From Afifella sp. IM 167 (GTDB taxonomy: Bacteria; Pseudomonadota; Alphaproteobacteria; Rhizobiales; Afifellaceae), in assembly GCF_020144925.1 (NCBI RefSeq), contig NZ_NSLC01000014.1, forward strand, positions 1 through 64,000: DNA of 64,000 bases. Reading direction: 5' to 3'. Below, in pieces: positions 54,056 through 62,060 of this stretch (position 1 is the stretch's first letter; every line of letters begins with the position of its first letter). Made by a program: the position numbers and the translations under genes. Below the pieces are notes generated by a model. It did not search any database. It was not told the origin of the DNA and saw nothing but the letters and a program-made list of their open reading frames with translations.

Positions 54056-54982
54056 TCAGCTCTGGCTGCGGATGACCGGATGGTGCGGTGGCAGCCCGTT
54101 CTGCACCCGGCGCAGGTTTTCCGCGACGACGCGCGCGCCGCTGCGCGGGTCGGCGCTGGTGGCGATGTGCGGCGTCATGATGAGGTTCTCCGCCTCCCAG
54201 ACGGGATGGTCGGGAGGGGGCGGCTCCTCGCGCAGGACATCGAGCGTGGCACCGGCGAGGTGGCCCCGGCGAAGGGCGGCGAAGAGATCGGCCTCCACCA
54301 GCTGCGCGCCGCGGCCGACATTGATGAAATGGCTTGCCGCCGGCAGACGGGCAAAGAAGGCGGCGTCGTAGAAGTCCCGCGTCTGCGAGGTGAGCGGCAG
54401 GACCCCGACGAGGATGTCGTTGCGGGCGAGGAAGGCCTCGAGGCCGTCGAAACCGTGGAAGGTGCGCACGCGCGCCAGCGATTTTTCGCTGCGCGACCAG
54501 CCGGCGACATCGAAGCCGAACGCAGCGAGCGCCTCGGCGATCGCGCCGCCGAGGGCGCCGAGGCCAAGCACGCCCACCCGGCGCTCGCCGGCGGGCACGC
54601 GGCGCATTTCCTCCCAGCGGCGCTCCCGCTGGTGACGGGCGAAGACGTCGAAGCCGCGGTGATAGTGCAGCACCGCGTGCAGGACGTATTCGATCATGCC
54701 CGCCTTCTGGCCGGGCTCGATCAGCCGTGCCACCGGAAGATGCGCCGGGATGCTGGTATCAGCGGCGATCTGGTCGCTGCCGGCGCTGAGAAGATGCACG
54801 CATTTCAGGTTCGGGAAGAGCGCGAAGGCTTGCGGCGGGATCCGCCAGACAAGCAGGGCGTCGATCTCTTTCGGGTCGCCGAAATCCGGCCATACTCGCA
54901 GCTCGGCCTCCGGCAGCTCGTCGGCGAGGGCCTTGCTCCAGGCGAGCGGATCGCCGGTATCGCTCTGGAAAACGATGCGCAC
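54056..54982 (-). CDS. D-2-hydroxyacid dehydrogenase (glyoxylate/hydroxypyruvate reductase A-like)
   Basis: 308 residues from GTG 54982. Rossmann motif GVLGLGALGGAIAEAL (about 137), INVGRGAQLVEADL near 217-230, catalytic Arg-Glu-His triad indicated by VGRG (Arg), DVLREEPPP (Glu) and MTPHIATSA (His). The sequence and length match GhrA. It reduces a 2-oxo acid such as glyoxylate, hydroxypyruvate or pyruvate with NAD(P)H. It is the last gene of a minus-strand unit, right after a RidA gene (three-base gap), so it may reduce a 2-oxo acid released in that pathway. Confidence 0.92.
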   Translation of the reverse strand: MRIVFQSDTGDPLAWSKALADELPEAELRVWPDFGDPKEIDALLVWRIPPQAFALFPNLKCVHLLSAGSDQIAADTSIPAHLPVARLIEPGQKAGMIEYVLHAVLHYHRGFDVFARHQRERRWEEMRRVPAGERRVGVLGLGALGGAIAEALAAFGFDVAGWSRSEKSLARVRTFHGFDGLEAFLARNDILVGVLPLTSQTRDFYDAAFFARLPAASHFINVGRGAQLVEADLFAALRRGHLAGATLDVLREEPPPPDHPVWEAENLIMTPHIATSADPRSGARVVAENLRRVQNGLPPHHPVIRSQS

Positions 54983-54985
54983 GGC

Positions 54986-55327
54986 CTAAAGGGCGGCGGT
55001 CGCGATGATCTCCACGCGGAGGCCGTCGTCGGCAAGGCGCACCTCGCCGCAGGCGCGGGTCGGCGGGTTCTGAGGATCGATCCAGGCGTCCCAGACTTCG
55101 TTCATGCCGTCGTAATCGTCCATGGTCTTCAGCCAGATCGTCGCCGAGACGAGCCTGGAGCGGTCCGAGCCGGCCTCGGCGAGCAACGCGTCGATGCGCG
55201 CCAGTGTCTGCTGCGTCTGGGTGCGAATGTCGGCGCTGCGATCGTCGGCGACCTGGCCTCCCATATGAACGAGACCCCCGGCGATGACGGCACGGCTGCG
55301 GCGGCTGTTCGGGTCGATGCGTTTCAT
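54986..55327 (-). CDS. RidA/YjgF-family imine deaminase
   Basis: 113 residues, typical trimer-forming chorismate-mutase-like fold. Family motifs VHMGGQVADD, ATIWLKTMDDYDGMNEVWDAW and the catalytic Arg in NPPTRACGEV. RidA proteins hydrolyse reactive enamines and imines such as 2-aminoacrylate formed by PLP beta-elimination enzymes. A C-S beta-lyase is encoded on the other side of the same locus, which fits. Its ATG overlaps the sulfoxide reductase stop codon by four bases, so synthesis is coupled. Confidence 0.92.
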   Translation of the reverse strand: MKRIDPNSRRSRAVIAGGLVHMGGQVADDRSADIRTQTQQTLARIDALLAEAGSDRSRLVSATIWLKTMDDYDGMNEVWDAWIDPQNPPTRACGEVRLADDGLRVEIIATAAL

Positions 55328-57672
55328 CTCTGTCTTTCTGTGTCTGGATGCGACGGGTGCGCGGCGAAGGCCGGCGGGTCGAAGGCGGTGATCTCGGGCG
55401 GCTCGCCGCGGAAGGGTTCGATCTCGACGAGGCAGGATTGCGCGCTCGGCCCTTGCGCGAGGCGGGAAGTGCCCTGGTCGCGGGTCAGCACGTTCGGATT
55501 GCCGTGCTTGTCGAGGCTGTCGGGCGCGGAAGGATCGACGGGATCGTACCAGGCGCCGGTCGAGAGCTGCACGACGCCGGGACGCAACGCATCGGAGAGA
55601 TGGGCGGCGGCCAGGCAGGCGCCGCGAGCGTTGAAGACACGCACGATGTCGCCCTCGGCGATGCCGCGGGCGGCGGCGTCGTCCGGGTGGATGCGGATCG
55701 GCTCGCGGCCGCGGACCTTGTGGGCGCGCGAATGGCTGCCGCTATCGTACTGGCTGTGCAGGCGCGTGCGCGGCTGGTTGGAGAGGAGATGCAGGGGGAA
55801 ATCCGACGCCGCCGCGCTTCCCAGCCATTCGTGCGGCGCGAGCCAGGCGGCGTGGCCGGGGCAGTCGTCGTAGCCGAAGCCGTCGATGGTGGCGGAGAAG
55901 AGCTCGATGCGGCCGGACGGCGTCGGCAGCGGATTGCCTTCCGGATCGTCGCGGAACGCATCGAGCAGCACCGGCCCCTTCGCCGGCGCCGGCAAGAGGC
56001 AGAGGCCGGCGCGCCAGAAGCTGTCGAAGTCCGGCAGGTCGAGGCCGGCCGCGCTTCCGCGCTGGCGGGCGAGCCCGTAGAGGTGGCGCAGCCATCCCTC
56101 CTCGTCGCGGCCGTCGGTGAACGCCTCTCCGGCGCCGAGGCGCTCGGCAAGGCCGGTGAAGATGGCGAAGTCGTCGCGCGCCTCGCCCGCAGGCTCGGCG
56201 ACGCGGTGCGAGGCGGCGACGAAGCGGTCGCGGCTGGCTGCGGTGATGTCGTTGCGCTCCAGCGCCGTCGTCGCCGGAAAGACGATGTCGGCGTGGCGGG
56301 CGAGCGGGTTCCACCAGGATTCGTGCACGATGATCGCCTCCGGCCGCCGCCAGGCGCGGCGCAGGCGGTTGAGGTCCTGGTGGTGATGGAAGGGATTACC
56401 GCCGGCCCAGTAGACGAGGCGGATGTCGGGATAGGTGCGGCTCTGCCCGTTGAAGTCGTAGGCCCCGCCCGGCGACAGCAGCATGTCGGCGATGCGGGCC
56501 ACCGGAATGAAGTCGGAGACGGGATTTTCGCCCTGCGGCAGCGACGGCCACGACATGGCCGGTACGGTGTTGCCGATGCCGTTGACGGAGGCGTAGCCGA
56601 ACCCGAAGCCGCCGCCCGGCAGCCCGATCTGGCCGAGCATGGCGGCAAGCGTGATCGCCATGAAATAGGGCTGCTCGCCGTGATCGGCGCGCTGCAGCGA
56701 CCAGGCCATCATGATGAAGGTGCGCTTGCCGGCCATGCGGCGGGCGAGGGCGCGGATCGTGTCGGCCGGGATGTCGGCGAGGGCGGCCGCCCAATCCGCG
56801 TCCTTGGCCACGCCGTCGGTGCGGCCGAGGAGGTAGGCCTCGAAGCGGTCGTAGCCGACGGTGTGGCGGTCGAGGAAGGCGCGATCGGCGAGGCCCTCGA
56901 TGGCGAGCGTGTGGGCAATGCCCAGCATCAGCGCGACATCGGCATTGGGGCGGATCGGCACCCATTCGGGCGCCGGATCGCCCACCGTATCGTCCCGGAT
57001 CGGACTGACGGAGACGATTTCGGCGCCGTTCGCCTGCGCCGCGGCGACCGATTCGGCGACGATATGGCGGGAGATGCCGCCGGAGGAGACCTGGGCGTTC
57101 TTGAGCGGGGCGCCGCCGAACATGACGACGAGGCCGCTTTCGCGGGCGATCACGTCCCAGCCCGTGTGGCCGGAGACGAGGCCGCTCTTGTCGCCGATGA
57201 CATGCGGCACGATCGTGTCGGCGGCGGCGTAGGAATAGTTCTGTACCGAGCGGGTGTAGCCGCCGATCACGTTGAGGAACCGGTGGATCTGGCTCTGCGC
57301 ATGGTGGAAGCGCCCGGCGCTCGCCCAGCCGTAGGAGCCGCCGTAGATGGCGCCGTTGCCGTGCTGGCGGCGCACGCGCTCAAGCTCGGCCGCGGCGAGA
57401 TCGAGCGCCTCGTCCCAGGAGACCTCCACGAAGGGCTCCCTACCGCGTCCCTCGCCGCCGGCCGAAAAGCCCTTCTCCAGGAAGGAGCGGCGCACGGCGG
57501 GCCGCAGGATGCGGCTCGCATTGGTGAGCGCATCGATCATGGAATTGGCGATCGGCGAGGGATCGGGATCCTCCGCCAGCGGATCGAGCGCCGCAAGGCG
57601 TCCGCCCTCCCAGCGGGCACGGTAGGTGCCCCAATGGGTGGCGACGGTCGGCTTTTCGGGCTCAGGCAGCAT
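55324..57672 (-). CDS. Molybdopterin-dependent sulfoxide reductase (BisC/TorA/DorA group)
   Basis: 782 residues. The bis-MGD fold has GGSYGWASAGRFHHAQ at about 111-126; a Ser in this segment is the expected Mo ligand of the DMSO-reductase group, and no N-terminal Cys cluster for 4Fe-4S is present. Later motifs are GGAPLKNAQVSSGG, YWAGGNPFHHHQDLNRL, FPATTALERND and NQPRTRLHSQYD. It has no Tat signal, so it is cytoplasmic like biotin/methionine sulfoxide reductase BisC rather than periplasmic TorA. Likely reduces a sulfoxide or N-oxide. It starts the coupled set with RidA and hydroxyacid dehydrogenase. True substrate is open. Confidence 0.92.
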   Translation of the reverse strand: MLPEPEKPTVATHWGTYRARWEGGRLAALDPLAEDPDPSPIANSMIDALTNASRILRPAVRRSFLEKGFSAGGEGRGREPFVEVSWDEALDLAAAELERVRRQHGNGAIYGGSYGWASAGRFHHAQSQIHRFLNVIGGYTRSVQNYSYAAADTIVPHVIGDKSGLVSGHTGWDVIARESGLVVMFGGAPLKNAQVSSGGISRHIVAESVAAAQANGAEIVSVSPIRDDTVGDPAPEWVPIRPNADVALMLGIAHTLAIEGLADRAFLDRHTVGYDRFEAYLLGRTDGVAKDADWAAALADIPADTIRALARRMAGKRTFIMMAWSLQRADHGEQPYFMAITLAAMLGQIGLPGGGFGFGYASVNGIGNTVPAMSWPSLPQGENPVSDFIPVARIADMLLSPGGAYDFNGQSRTYPDIRLVYWAGGNPFHHHQDLNRLRRAWRRPEAIIVHESWWNPLARHADIVFPATTALERNDITAASRDRFVAASHRVAEPAGEARDDFAIFTGLAERLGAGEAFTDGRDEEGWLRHLYGLARQRGSAAGLDLPDFDSFWRAGLCLLPAPAKGPVLLDAFRDDPEGNPLPTPSGRIELFSATIDGFGYDDCPGHAAWLAPHEWLGSAAASDFPLHLLSNQPRTRLHSQYDSGSHSRAHKVRGREPIRIHPDDAAARGIAEGDIVRVFNARGACLAAAHLSDALRPGVVQLSTGAWYDPVDPSAPDSLDKHGNPNVLTRDQGTSRLAQGPSAQSCLVEIEPFRGEPPEITAFDPPAFAAHPSHPDTERQR

Positions 57673-57760
57673 GGCGCAGGATCCTATCGACGAGACGCCC
57701 CCATGGTAGGCCGCGCGGCGGCTATGGCCAGTCGCCGGAGCGGGAAGGCGGCTCTTCCGG

Positions 57761-58735
57761 CTACGGCAGCAGAACGATCTGGCCGGTGGTGCGGCGGGCG
57801 GCGAGCGCCCGCTGCGCCTCGGCCGCGTCGGAGAGCGGGAAGGTCTGGTTGATGTCGGGGTGCACGATGCCCTTGCGCAGGGCGGCGAAGAGGTTTTCCG
57901 CCGTTTCCAGAAGGTCCGCCCGGTCGGCGATGTAGGGGAAGACCTGCGGACGCGACAGCGAGATGCATTTGGGCGCGAGCACGGCGATGTTGACCGGCGG
58001 CACGGCGCCCGAAGCGTTGCCGAAGCTGATCAGGCTGCCGAACTTCGCGACCGCCTTGAGGGAGGTCTCGAAGGTATCCTTGCCGACGCCGTCGTAGATG
58101 ATGCGGCAGCCCTTGCCGCCGGTGATGTCGGCGACGCGCTCGGCCACGTCCTCGCGCGTGCTCACGATGACCTCGTCGGCGCCTGCCGCCTTGGCGAGCT
58201 TTGCCTTCTCGTCGGAACCGACGGTGCCGATGACGGTGGCGCCGATGGCCTTCAGCCAGGCGGTGAGAAGGAGGCCGACGCCGCCGGCCGCGGCGTGGAC
58301 GAGAATGGTGTCGTCGGGGGCCGCGACCGCCGTCTTGTGGACGAGGCGCTCCACCGTCATGCCCTTGAGCATGAGCGCGGCGGCGGTCTCGTCCGCGATG
58401 TCGTCCGGGAGCGGCACCAGCCGGTCGGCCGGCATGACGCGGCGCTCGCTGTAGGAGCCGGGGGCGGTGGTGACGTAGGCGACGCGGTCGCCGACCTTGA
58501 GATCGCCGACGCCGGGGCCGAGCGCCTCCACGACGCCGGCGGCCTCCATGCCGGGCGTGCCCGGCAGGGTCATCATCGGATAGGCGCCCTCGCGGACGTA
58601 GATGTCGATGAAGTTGACGCCGATGGCGGTGTGGCGGAGCGCGACCTCACCTTCGCCGGGAGCCGGATCGTCGCGCTCGCGCCATTCCAGCACCTCGGGT
58701 CCACCCTTCTCGGTCTGGATGATCGCCTTCGACAT
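57761..58735 (-). CDS. Quinone oxidoreductase (NADPH:quinone reductase, zeta-crystallin type)
   Basis: 324 residues. MDR superfamily without catalytic or structural zinc ligands. GVNFIDIYVREGAYP, the NADPH-binding AAAGGVGLLLTAWLKA and the quinone-reductase signature ending GKIVLLP-like (GQIVLLP) identify the QOR/QorA type. It reduces quinones or other electrophiles with NADPH and may supply electrons or detoxify byproducts for the locus. It follows the GntR gene by 40 bp and precedes the molybdoenzyme by 88 bp on the same strand. Confidence 0.93.
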   Translation of the reverse strand: MSKAIIQTEKGGPEVLEWRERDDPAPGEGEVALRHTAIGVNFIDIYVREGAYPMMTLPGTPGMEAAGVVEALGPGVGDLKVGDRVAYVTTAPGSYSERRVMPADRLVPLPDDIADETAAALMLKGMTVERLVHKTAVAAPDDTILVHAAAGGVGLLLTAWLKAIGATVIGTVGSDEKAKLAKAAGADEVIVSTREDVAERVADITGGKGCRIIYDGVGKDTFETSLKAVAKFGSLISFGNASGAVPPVNIAVLAPKCISLSRPQVFPYIADRADLLETAENLFAALRKGIVHPDINQTFPLSDAAEAQRALAARRTTGQIVLLP

Positions 58736-58775
58736 GTGAAGCCTCTTCGTTTTCTCGGTTTTCGGGAAGTGCCGC

Positions 58776-59519
58776 TCAGGCCCGGCTGGGACGCTGCAGG
58801 TTCGGCACGCTGCCCGGCTTGGGCGGCGGGCTCCAGGCGCCGATGAGGCGCCAGGCGAAGCCCAGATGCTCGCGCTGCAGATAGGCGAGGCGGTCGGCGT
58901 CGCGTGCCTTCAGGGCGCCAAGCAACTCCCTGTGCTCGCCGGCGGCGGCCGTCCATTCCTGGGTGCTCATCACCGCCAGGTAGCGGATGCGATAAAGGCG
59001 GATGTTGAGATGGCTGTGCATCTCGATCAGCGTCGGATTGTGGGACGCGGCGACGATGGAGAGATGAAAGCCCTGGTTGGCGGCGAAGTAGCCCGCCCGG
59101 TCCTCCTCGGCGAAGGCCTGCCCCATCACATCGTCGTAATGGGCGACGCGCAGGATGTCGGCCTCCGTGGCGACGCCGCAGGCGATGCGGCCGCCAAGCG
59201 ATTCCAGCTCGGTATAGACCGTCAGCATGTCGGCGATCTCGGCGTCGCTCGAGTGGACGACGACGGCGCCCTTGTTGGGCGTGAGATCGACGAGCCGTTC
59301 CATGGCGAGGATCTTGAGGGCGTCCCGGAGCGGCGTGCGGGAGACGTTGAGCTCCTCGGCGATGCGGCGCTCGCGGATGCGCTCTCCGGGCTTCAGGCGG
59401 TCGTGAATGATGAGGTCGCGGATATAGTCGGCAACCTGCTGGGGCAGGGGCTTCGGCGCCACGACAGGCGCTGCGCCGGGCCGGGAAAGAAGCCGGAGAT
59501 CGGTGCTGGTCTCGTCCAT
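58776..59519 (-). CDS. GntR-family regulator, FCD type
   Basis: 247 residues. Winged helix at about 25-90 (VADYIRDLIIHDRLKPGERI, RRIAEELNVSRTPLRDALKIL), then FCD effector domain with metal-binding His residues (FHLSIVAASHNP, AAAGEHRELL). It begins a minus-strand unit that includes the molybdoenzyme and faces the divergent C-S lyase gene across a 222-bp gap with an ordered direct repeat at 59666-59697. It is the probable controller of both units and of the TAXI-TRAP system downstream. Confidence 0.93.
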   Translation of the reverse strand: MDETSTDLRLLSRPGAAPVVAPKPLPQQVADYIRDLIIHDRLKPGERIRERRIAEELNVSRTPLRDALKILAMERLVDLTPNKGAVVVHSSDAEIADMLTVYTELESLGGRIACGVATEADILRVAHYDDVMGQAFAEEDRAGYFAANQGFHLSIVAASHNPTLIEMHSHLNIRLYRIRYLAVMSTQEWTAAAGEHRELLGALKARDADRLAYLQREHLGFAWRLIGAWSPPPKPGSVPNLQRPSRA

Positions 59520-59665
59520 CGGCAGATCCTGGCGCTCCTCGTCCGCAAATTCGTGTCCCGGGCCGGAACGCTCTCCCGGGCCAGGGCCGAAGGGCTTTCT
59601 GCCGGCGGCCGGCAGATCGGATTTCTCCTTCTAAACCGGGTCGCCGTGCCCTTTCTGAACGTTTT

Positions 59666-59697
59666 TGGCATACAATATTGACGGATGGCATGCAATA
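59666..59697. promoter_or_regulatory. Direct repeat, probable GntR binding sites
   Basis: TGGCATACAATA (59666-59677) and TGGCATGCAATA (59686-59697) differ at one base and are 20 bp apart, close to two helical turns. Each contains a TG(G)CAT-CA core like the dyads bound by FCD GntR proteins. They lie in the GntR/C-S lyase divergent gap; TACAAT in the first repeat is also a good -10. Confidence 0.5.
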
Positions 59698-59741
59698 CGC
59701 CACGTTGACCGCACCTTGTCCCCTGGATCGGAAAGGCAACG

Positions 59742-60947
59742 ATGCGCGAGAGCGGTTCCCCGCCCTGTCAGCCCCGCCCCGAGACGCAGTTGAGCCGGCT
59801 CGGCCGGCCCGCCGCGCATCCCGGGCCGGTCAATATGCCGCTCCACCGCGCCTCCACCATCGTCTTCGACACGGTCGCGGAGCTGGAGGCGGCGAAGGCC
59901 GCGCGCTTCGACAAGGGAACGATGTTCTACGGCCGCTTCGGCACGCCCGACGTCTTCGCTTTCGAGGGGGCGATCGCGACCCTGTCGGGCGGCGTGGGCA
60001 CGGTCGCCGTGCCCTCCGGCCTCGCCGCCTGCGTTCTGCCGCTCGTCGCCTTCCTGAAGCCGGGCGACCACGTGCTGGTCACCGACAGCGTCTACGAGCC
60101 GGCGCGTACCAGCCTTCAGGCCTTCATCGCCCGCAGCGGTGTGGAGGTGAGCTATTTCGATCCGCGCGCCGGGGCACAGATCGCCGGGCAGATGCGGGCG
60201 AACACGCGCCTCGTCTATCTGGAATCGCCGGGCTCGCTCACCTTCGAGGTGCAGGACCTGCCGGCGATCGCGGCGGTGGCGCGCGACAAGGGCGTCCTGA
60301 CCATGTGCGACAACACCTGGGCCTCGCCGCTTTACCTGAAGCCGCTCAGTCTCGGTGTCGACCTCGTGGTGGAGGCGGCGACGAAGTATGTGGTGGGCCA
60401 TTCCGACGCCATGATCGGCACGGTGACGGCAGCGGATGCGGCGCACCACCGGCTGCTTCGCCAGGCGGCGAACTGGCTCGGCTACCGTATCTCTCCCGAC
60501 GACGTCTATCTCGCCCAGCGCGGCCTGCGCACCCTCGCCGTCAGGCTGGAGCGGCACTACCGCACCAGCCTCGATCTCGCCGCCTGGCTGGAAGGCCGGC
60601 CCGAGGTGCGGCGCGTTCTTCATCCGGCTCTGCCGTCGCATCCCGACCATGCCCTCTGGCGGCGGGACTTCTCCGGCGCATCCGGCCTCTTCGCCGTCGA
60701 GCTGGATACCTCCAAGGCCGGCGCCACGATCTTCGCCGAGGCGCTGCAGCTCTTCTCCCAGGGCTTTTCCTGGGGCGGCTATGAAAGCCTCGTCCTTCTC
60801 ACCGATCCGGCACACGCCCGCACGGCGACCCGCTGGGACGGCCAGGGCACCCTGGTTCGCCTCTACGCGGGGCTCGAGGACGCTGAGGACCTGAGGGCCG
60901 ATCTTCAAGCCGGCCTTGAGCGGCTGAAAGCCTTCACCAACGGGTAG
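59742..60947 (+). CDS. Cystathionine beta-lyase / C-S lyase (Cys/Met metabolism PLP enzyme)
   Basis: 401 residues from ATG 59742 with GGAAAGG upstream. Family features: the STIVFD N-terminal segment, YGRFGTPDVFAFE, CDNTWASPLY, the PLP-Lys in EAATKYVVGHSD (Lys near residue 217) and GGYESL in the C-terminus. The sequence is that of MetC-type lyases rather than cystathionine gamma-synthase. It cleaves C-S bonds of S-alkyl-cysteines, giving 2-aminoacrylate, hence the relevance of the RidA gene nearby. It lies divergent to GntR and just ahead of the TAXI binding-protein gene. Confidence 0.92.
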   Translation: MRESGSPPCQPRPETQLSRLGRPAAHPGPVNMPLHRASTIVFDTVAELEAAKAARFDKGTMFYGRFGTPDVFAFEGAIATLSGGVGTVAVPSGLAACVLPLVAFLKPGDHVLVTDSVYEPARTSLQAFIARSGVEVSYFDPRAGAQIAGQMRANTRLVYLESPGSLTFEVQDLPAIAAVARDKGVLTMCDNTWASPLYLKPLSLGVDLVVEAATKYVVGHSDAMIGTVTAADAAHHRLLRQAANWLGYRISPDDVYLAQRGLRTLAVRLERHYRTSLDLAAWLEGRPEVRRVLHPALPSHPDHALWRRDFSGASGLFAVELDTSKAGATIFAEALQLFSQGFSWGGYESLVLLTDPAHARTATRWDGQGTLVRLYAGLEDAEDLRADLQAGLERLKAFTNG

Positions 60948-61003
60948 CGGCGAGGGAGCGAGGCTCCCGGGACTTCTGCCTGCAACAAGCAAAGGGGAAC
61001 GTA

Positions 61004-62005
61004 ATGAAGACAGGAATTGCAGGGTTTGCGGCCCGACTGGCCGCCGCCGCCGTCCTCGGGACGAGCGTGCTCCTCGCCGCGACGCCGAGCCGGGCGGCGG
61101 AGAATCTGGAATGGGCAGCGGGCTCGCCGGGCGGCAGCTGGTTCACCATCGTGACCGGCCTCGCCAACATCGTCATGGAAGAAAATCCGGACATCAAGCT
61201 GCGCGTCGTGCCGGGCGGCGGCCGCGACAACCCGACCCGCATCGAGAGCGGCATCAGCCAGATCGGCATGGGCATCGACTTCCTGGCCGCCGCTGCGGCC
61301 AAGGGCGAGGATCCCTACGACCGCAAGCACGAGACGCTGCGCTCGCTCGGCGGCACCTGGGCGCCGGCCGAATTCCATGTCATCGTCCCGGCCGAGGACG
61401 AGCGTCCACTCGCCGAAATCCTCGCCGACCCGTCGATCCGCATCGGCACCTCGCCGCGCGCCACCTCCGAGGAGCTGACGCTGCAGCGTGCGCTGAAATT
61501 CTACGACAACTCCCCGGAGAAGATCTCCGAGGCGGGTGGCACGCTGATCAACGGCACCTACACCCAGCTCATCTCCGCCTTCCAGGACGGGCAGATCGAT
61601 GTGCTTTGGGGGGCGGGCAGCGCTCCGACCGGCATCGCGCTGGAGACCGAGACGGGCCGCCGCACCGCCAAGCTCATCCCCTTCGGCGACGACCTGATGA
61701 CCTATCTCTCCGACACCTACGGCTACGGCAAGGGAACCATCCCGGCCGGCTCCTACGAGAAGCTGCAATCGGGCGAGGGTGCCATCCCCGTCACCACCAT
61801 GGAGGCGCTCATCCTGATCTCGTCGAAAGTGTCGGAGGAGACCGCCTACACGATCACCAAGACGCTGATCGAGAACCGGGACCGCTTCGGCAACATCTAC
61901 AAGGTCCTCGGCCGCTACGACCCGAGCATTGCCTGGAAGAACCAGCCGGTGCCGCTGCATCCGGGTGCCGAGAAGGCCTACAAAGAACTCGGCTTCATGA
62001 ACTGA
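61004..62005 (+). CDS. TAXI-family TRAP transporter substrate-binding protein
   Basis: 333 residues. Signal peptide about 1-32 (PSRAAENLE). The start of the mature part, WAAGSPGGSWFTIVTGLANI, and QIGMGIDFLAAAA, place it in TAXI, though it is not close to the binding protein at 8973. Ribosome site AGGGGAACGT before ATG. It follows the C-S lyase and precedes its fused permease, with a hairpin between (62013-62036). The ligand is probably the sulfur amino acid or sulfoxide used by the surrounding enzymes. Confidence 0.92.
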   Translation: MKTGIAGFAARLAAAAVLGTSVLLAATPSRAAENLEWAAGSPGGSWFTIVTGLANIVMEENPDIKLRVVPGGGRDNPTRIESGISQIGMGIDFLAAAAAKGEDPYDRKHETLRSLGGTWAPAEFHVIVPAEDERPLAEILADPSIRIGTSPRATSEELTLQRALKFYDNSPEKISEAGGTLINGTYTQLISAFQDGQIDVLWGAGSAPTGIALETETGRRTAKLIPFGDDLMTYLSDTYGYGKGTIPAGSYEKLQSGEGAIPVTTMEALILISSKVSEETAYTITKTLIENRDRFGNIYKVLGRYDPSIAWKNQPVPLHPGAEKAYKELGFMN

Positions 62006-62012
62006 TCACCCG

Positions 62013-62036
62013 GGAGCGCCCGCCTGCGGGCGCTCC
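62013..62036 (+). other. Intercistronic hairpin between TAXI binding protein and permease
   Basis: Stem GGAGCGCCCG (62013-62022) with CGGGCGCTCC (62027-62036), loop CCTG, no T run. Same position and type as the hairpin at 9950-9975, consistent with higher expression of the binding protein than of the permease. Confidence 0.7.
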
Positions 62037-62060
62037 TCCTGCGCAGCGGAGGGGTGAAGC

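Noticed and set aside
55348-57852. Plus-strand open frame of about 830 codons
   Set aside because: Opposite the molybdopterin sulfoxide reductase, which has all family motifs. The translation is low complexity and Arg/Gly/Ala rich.
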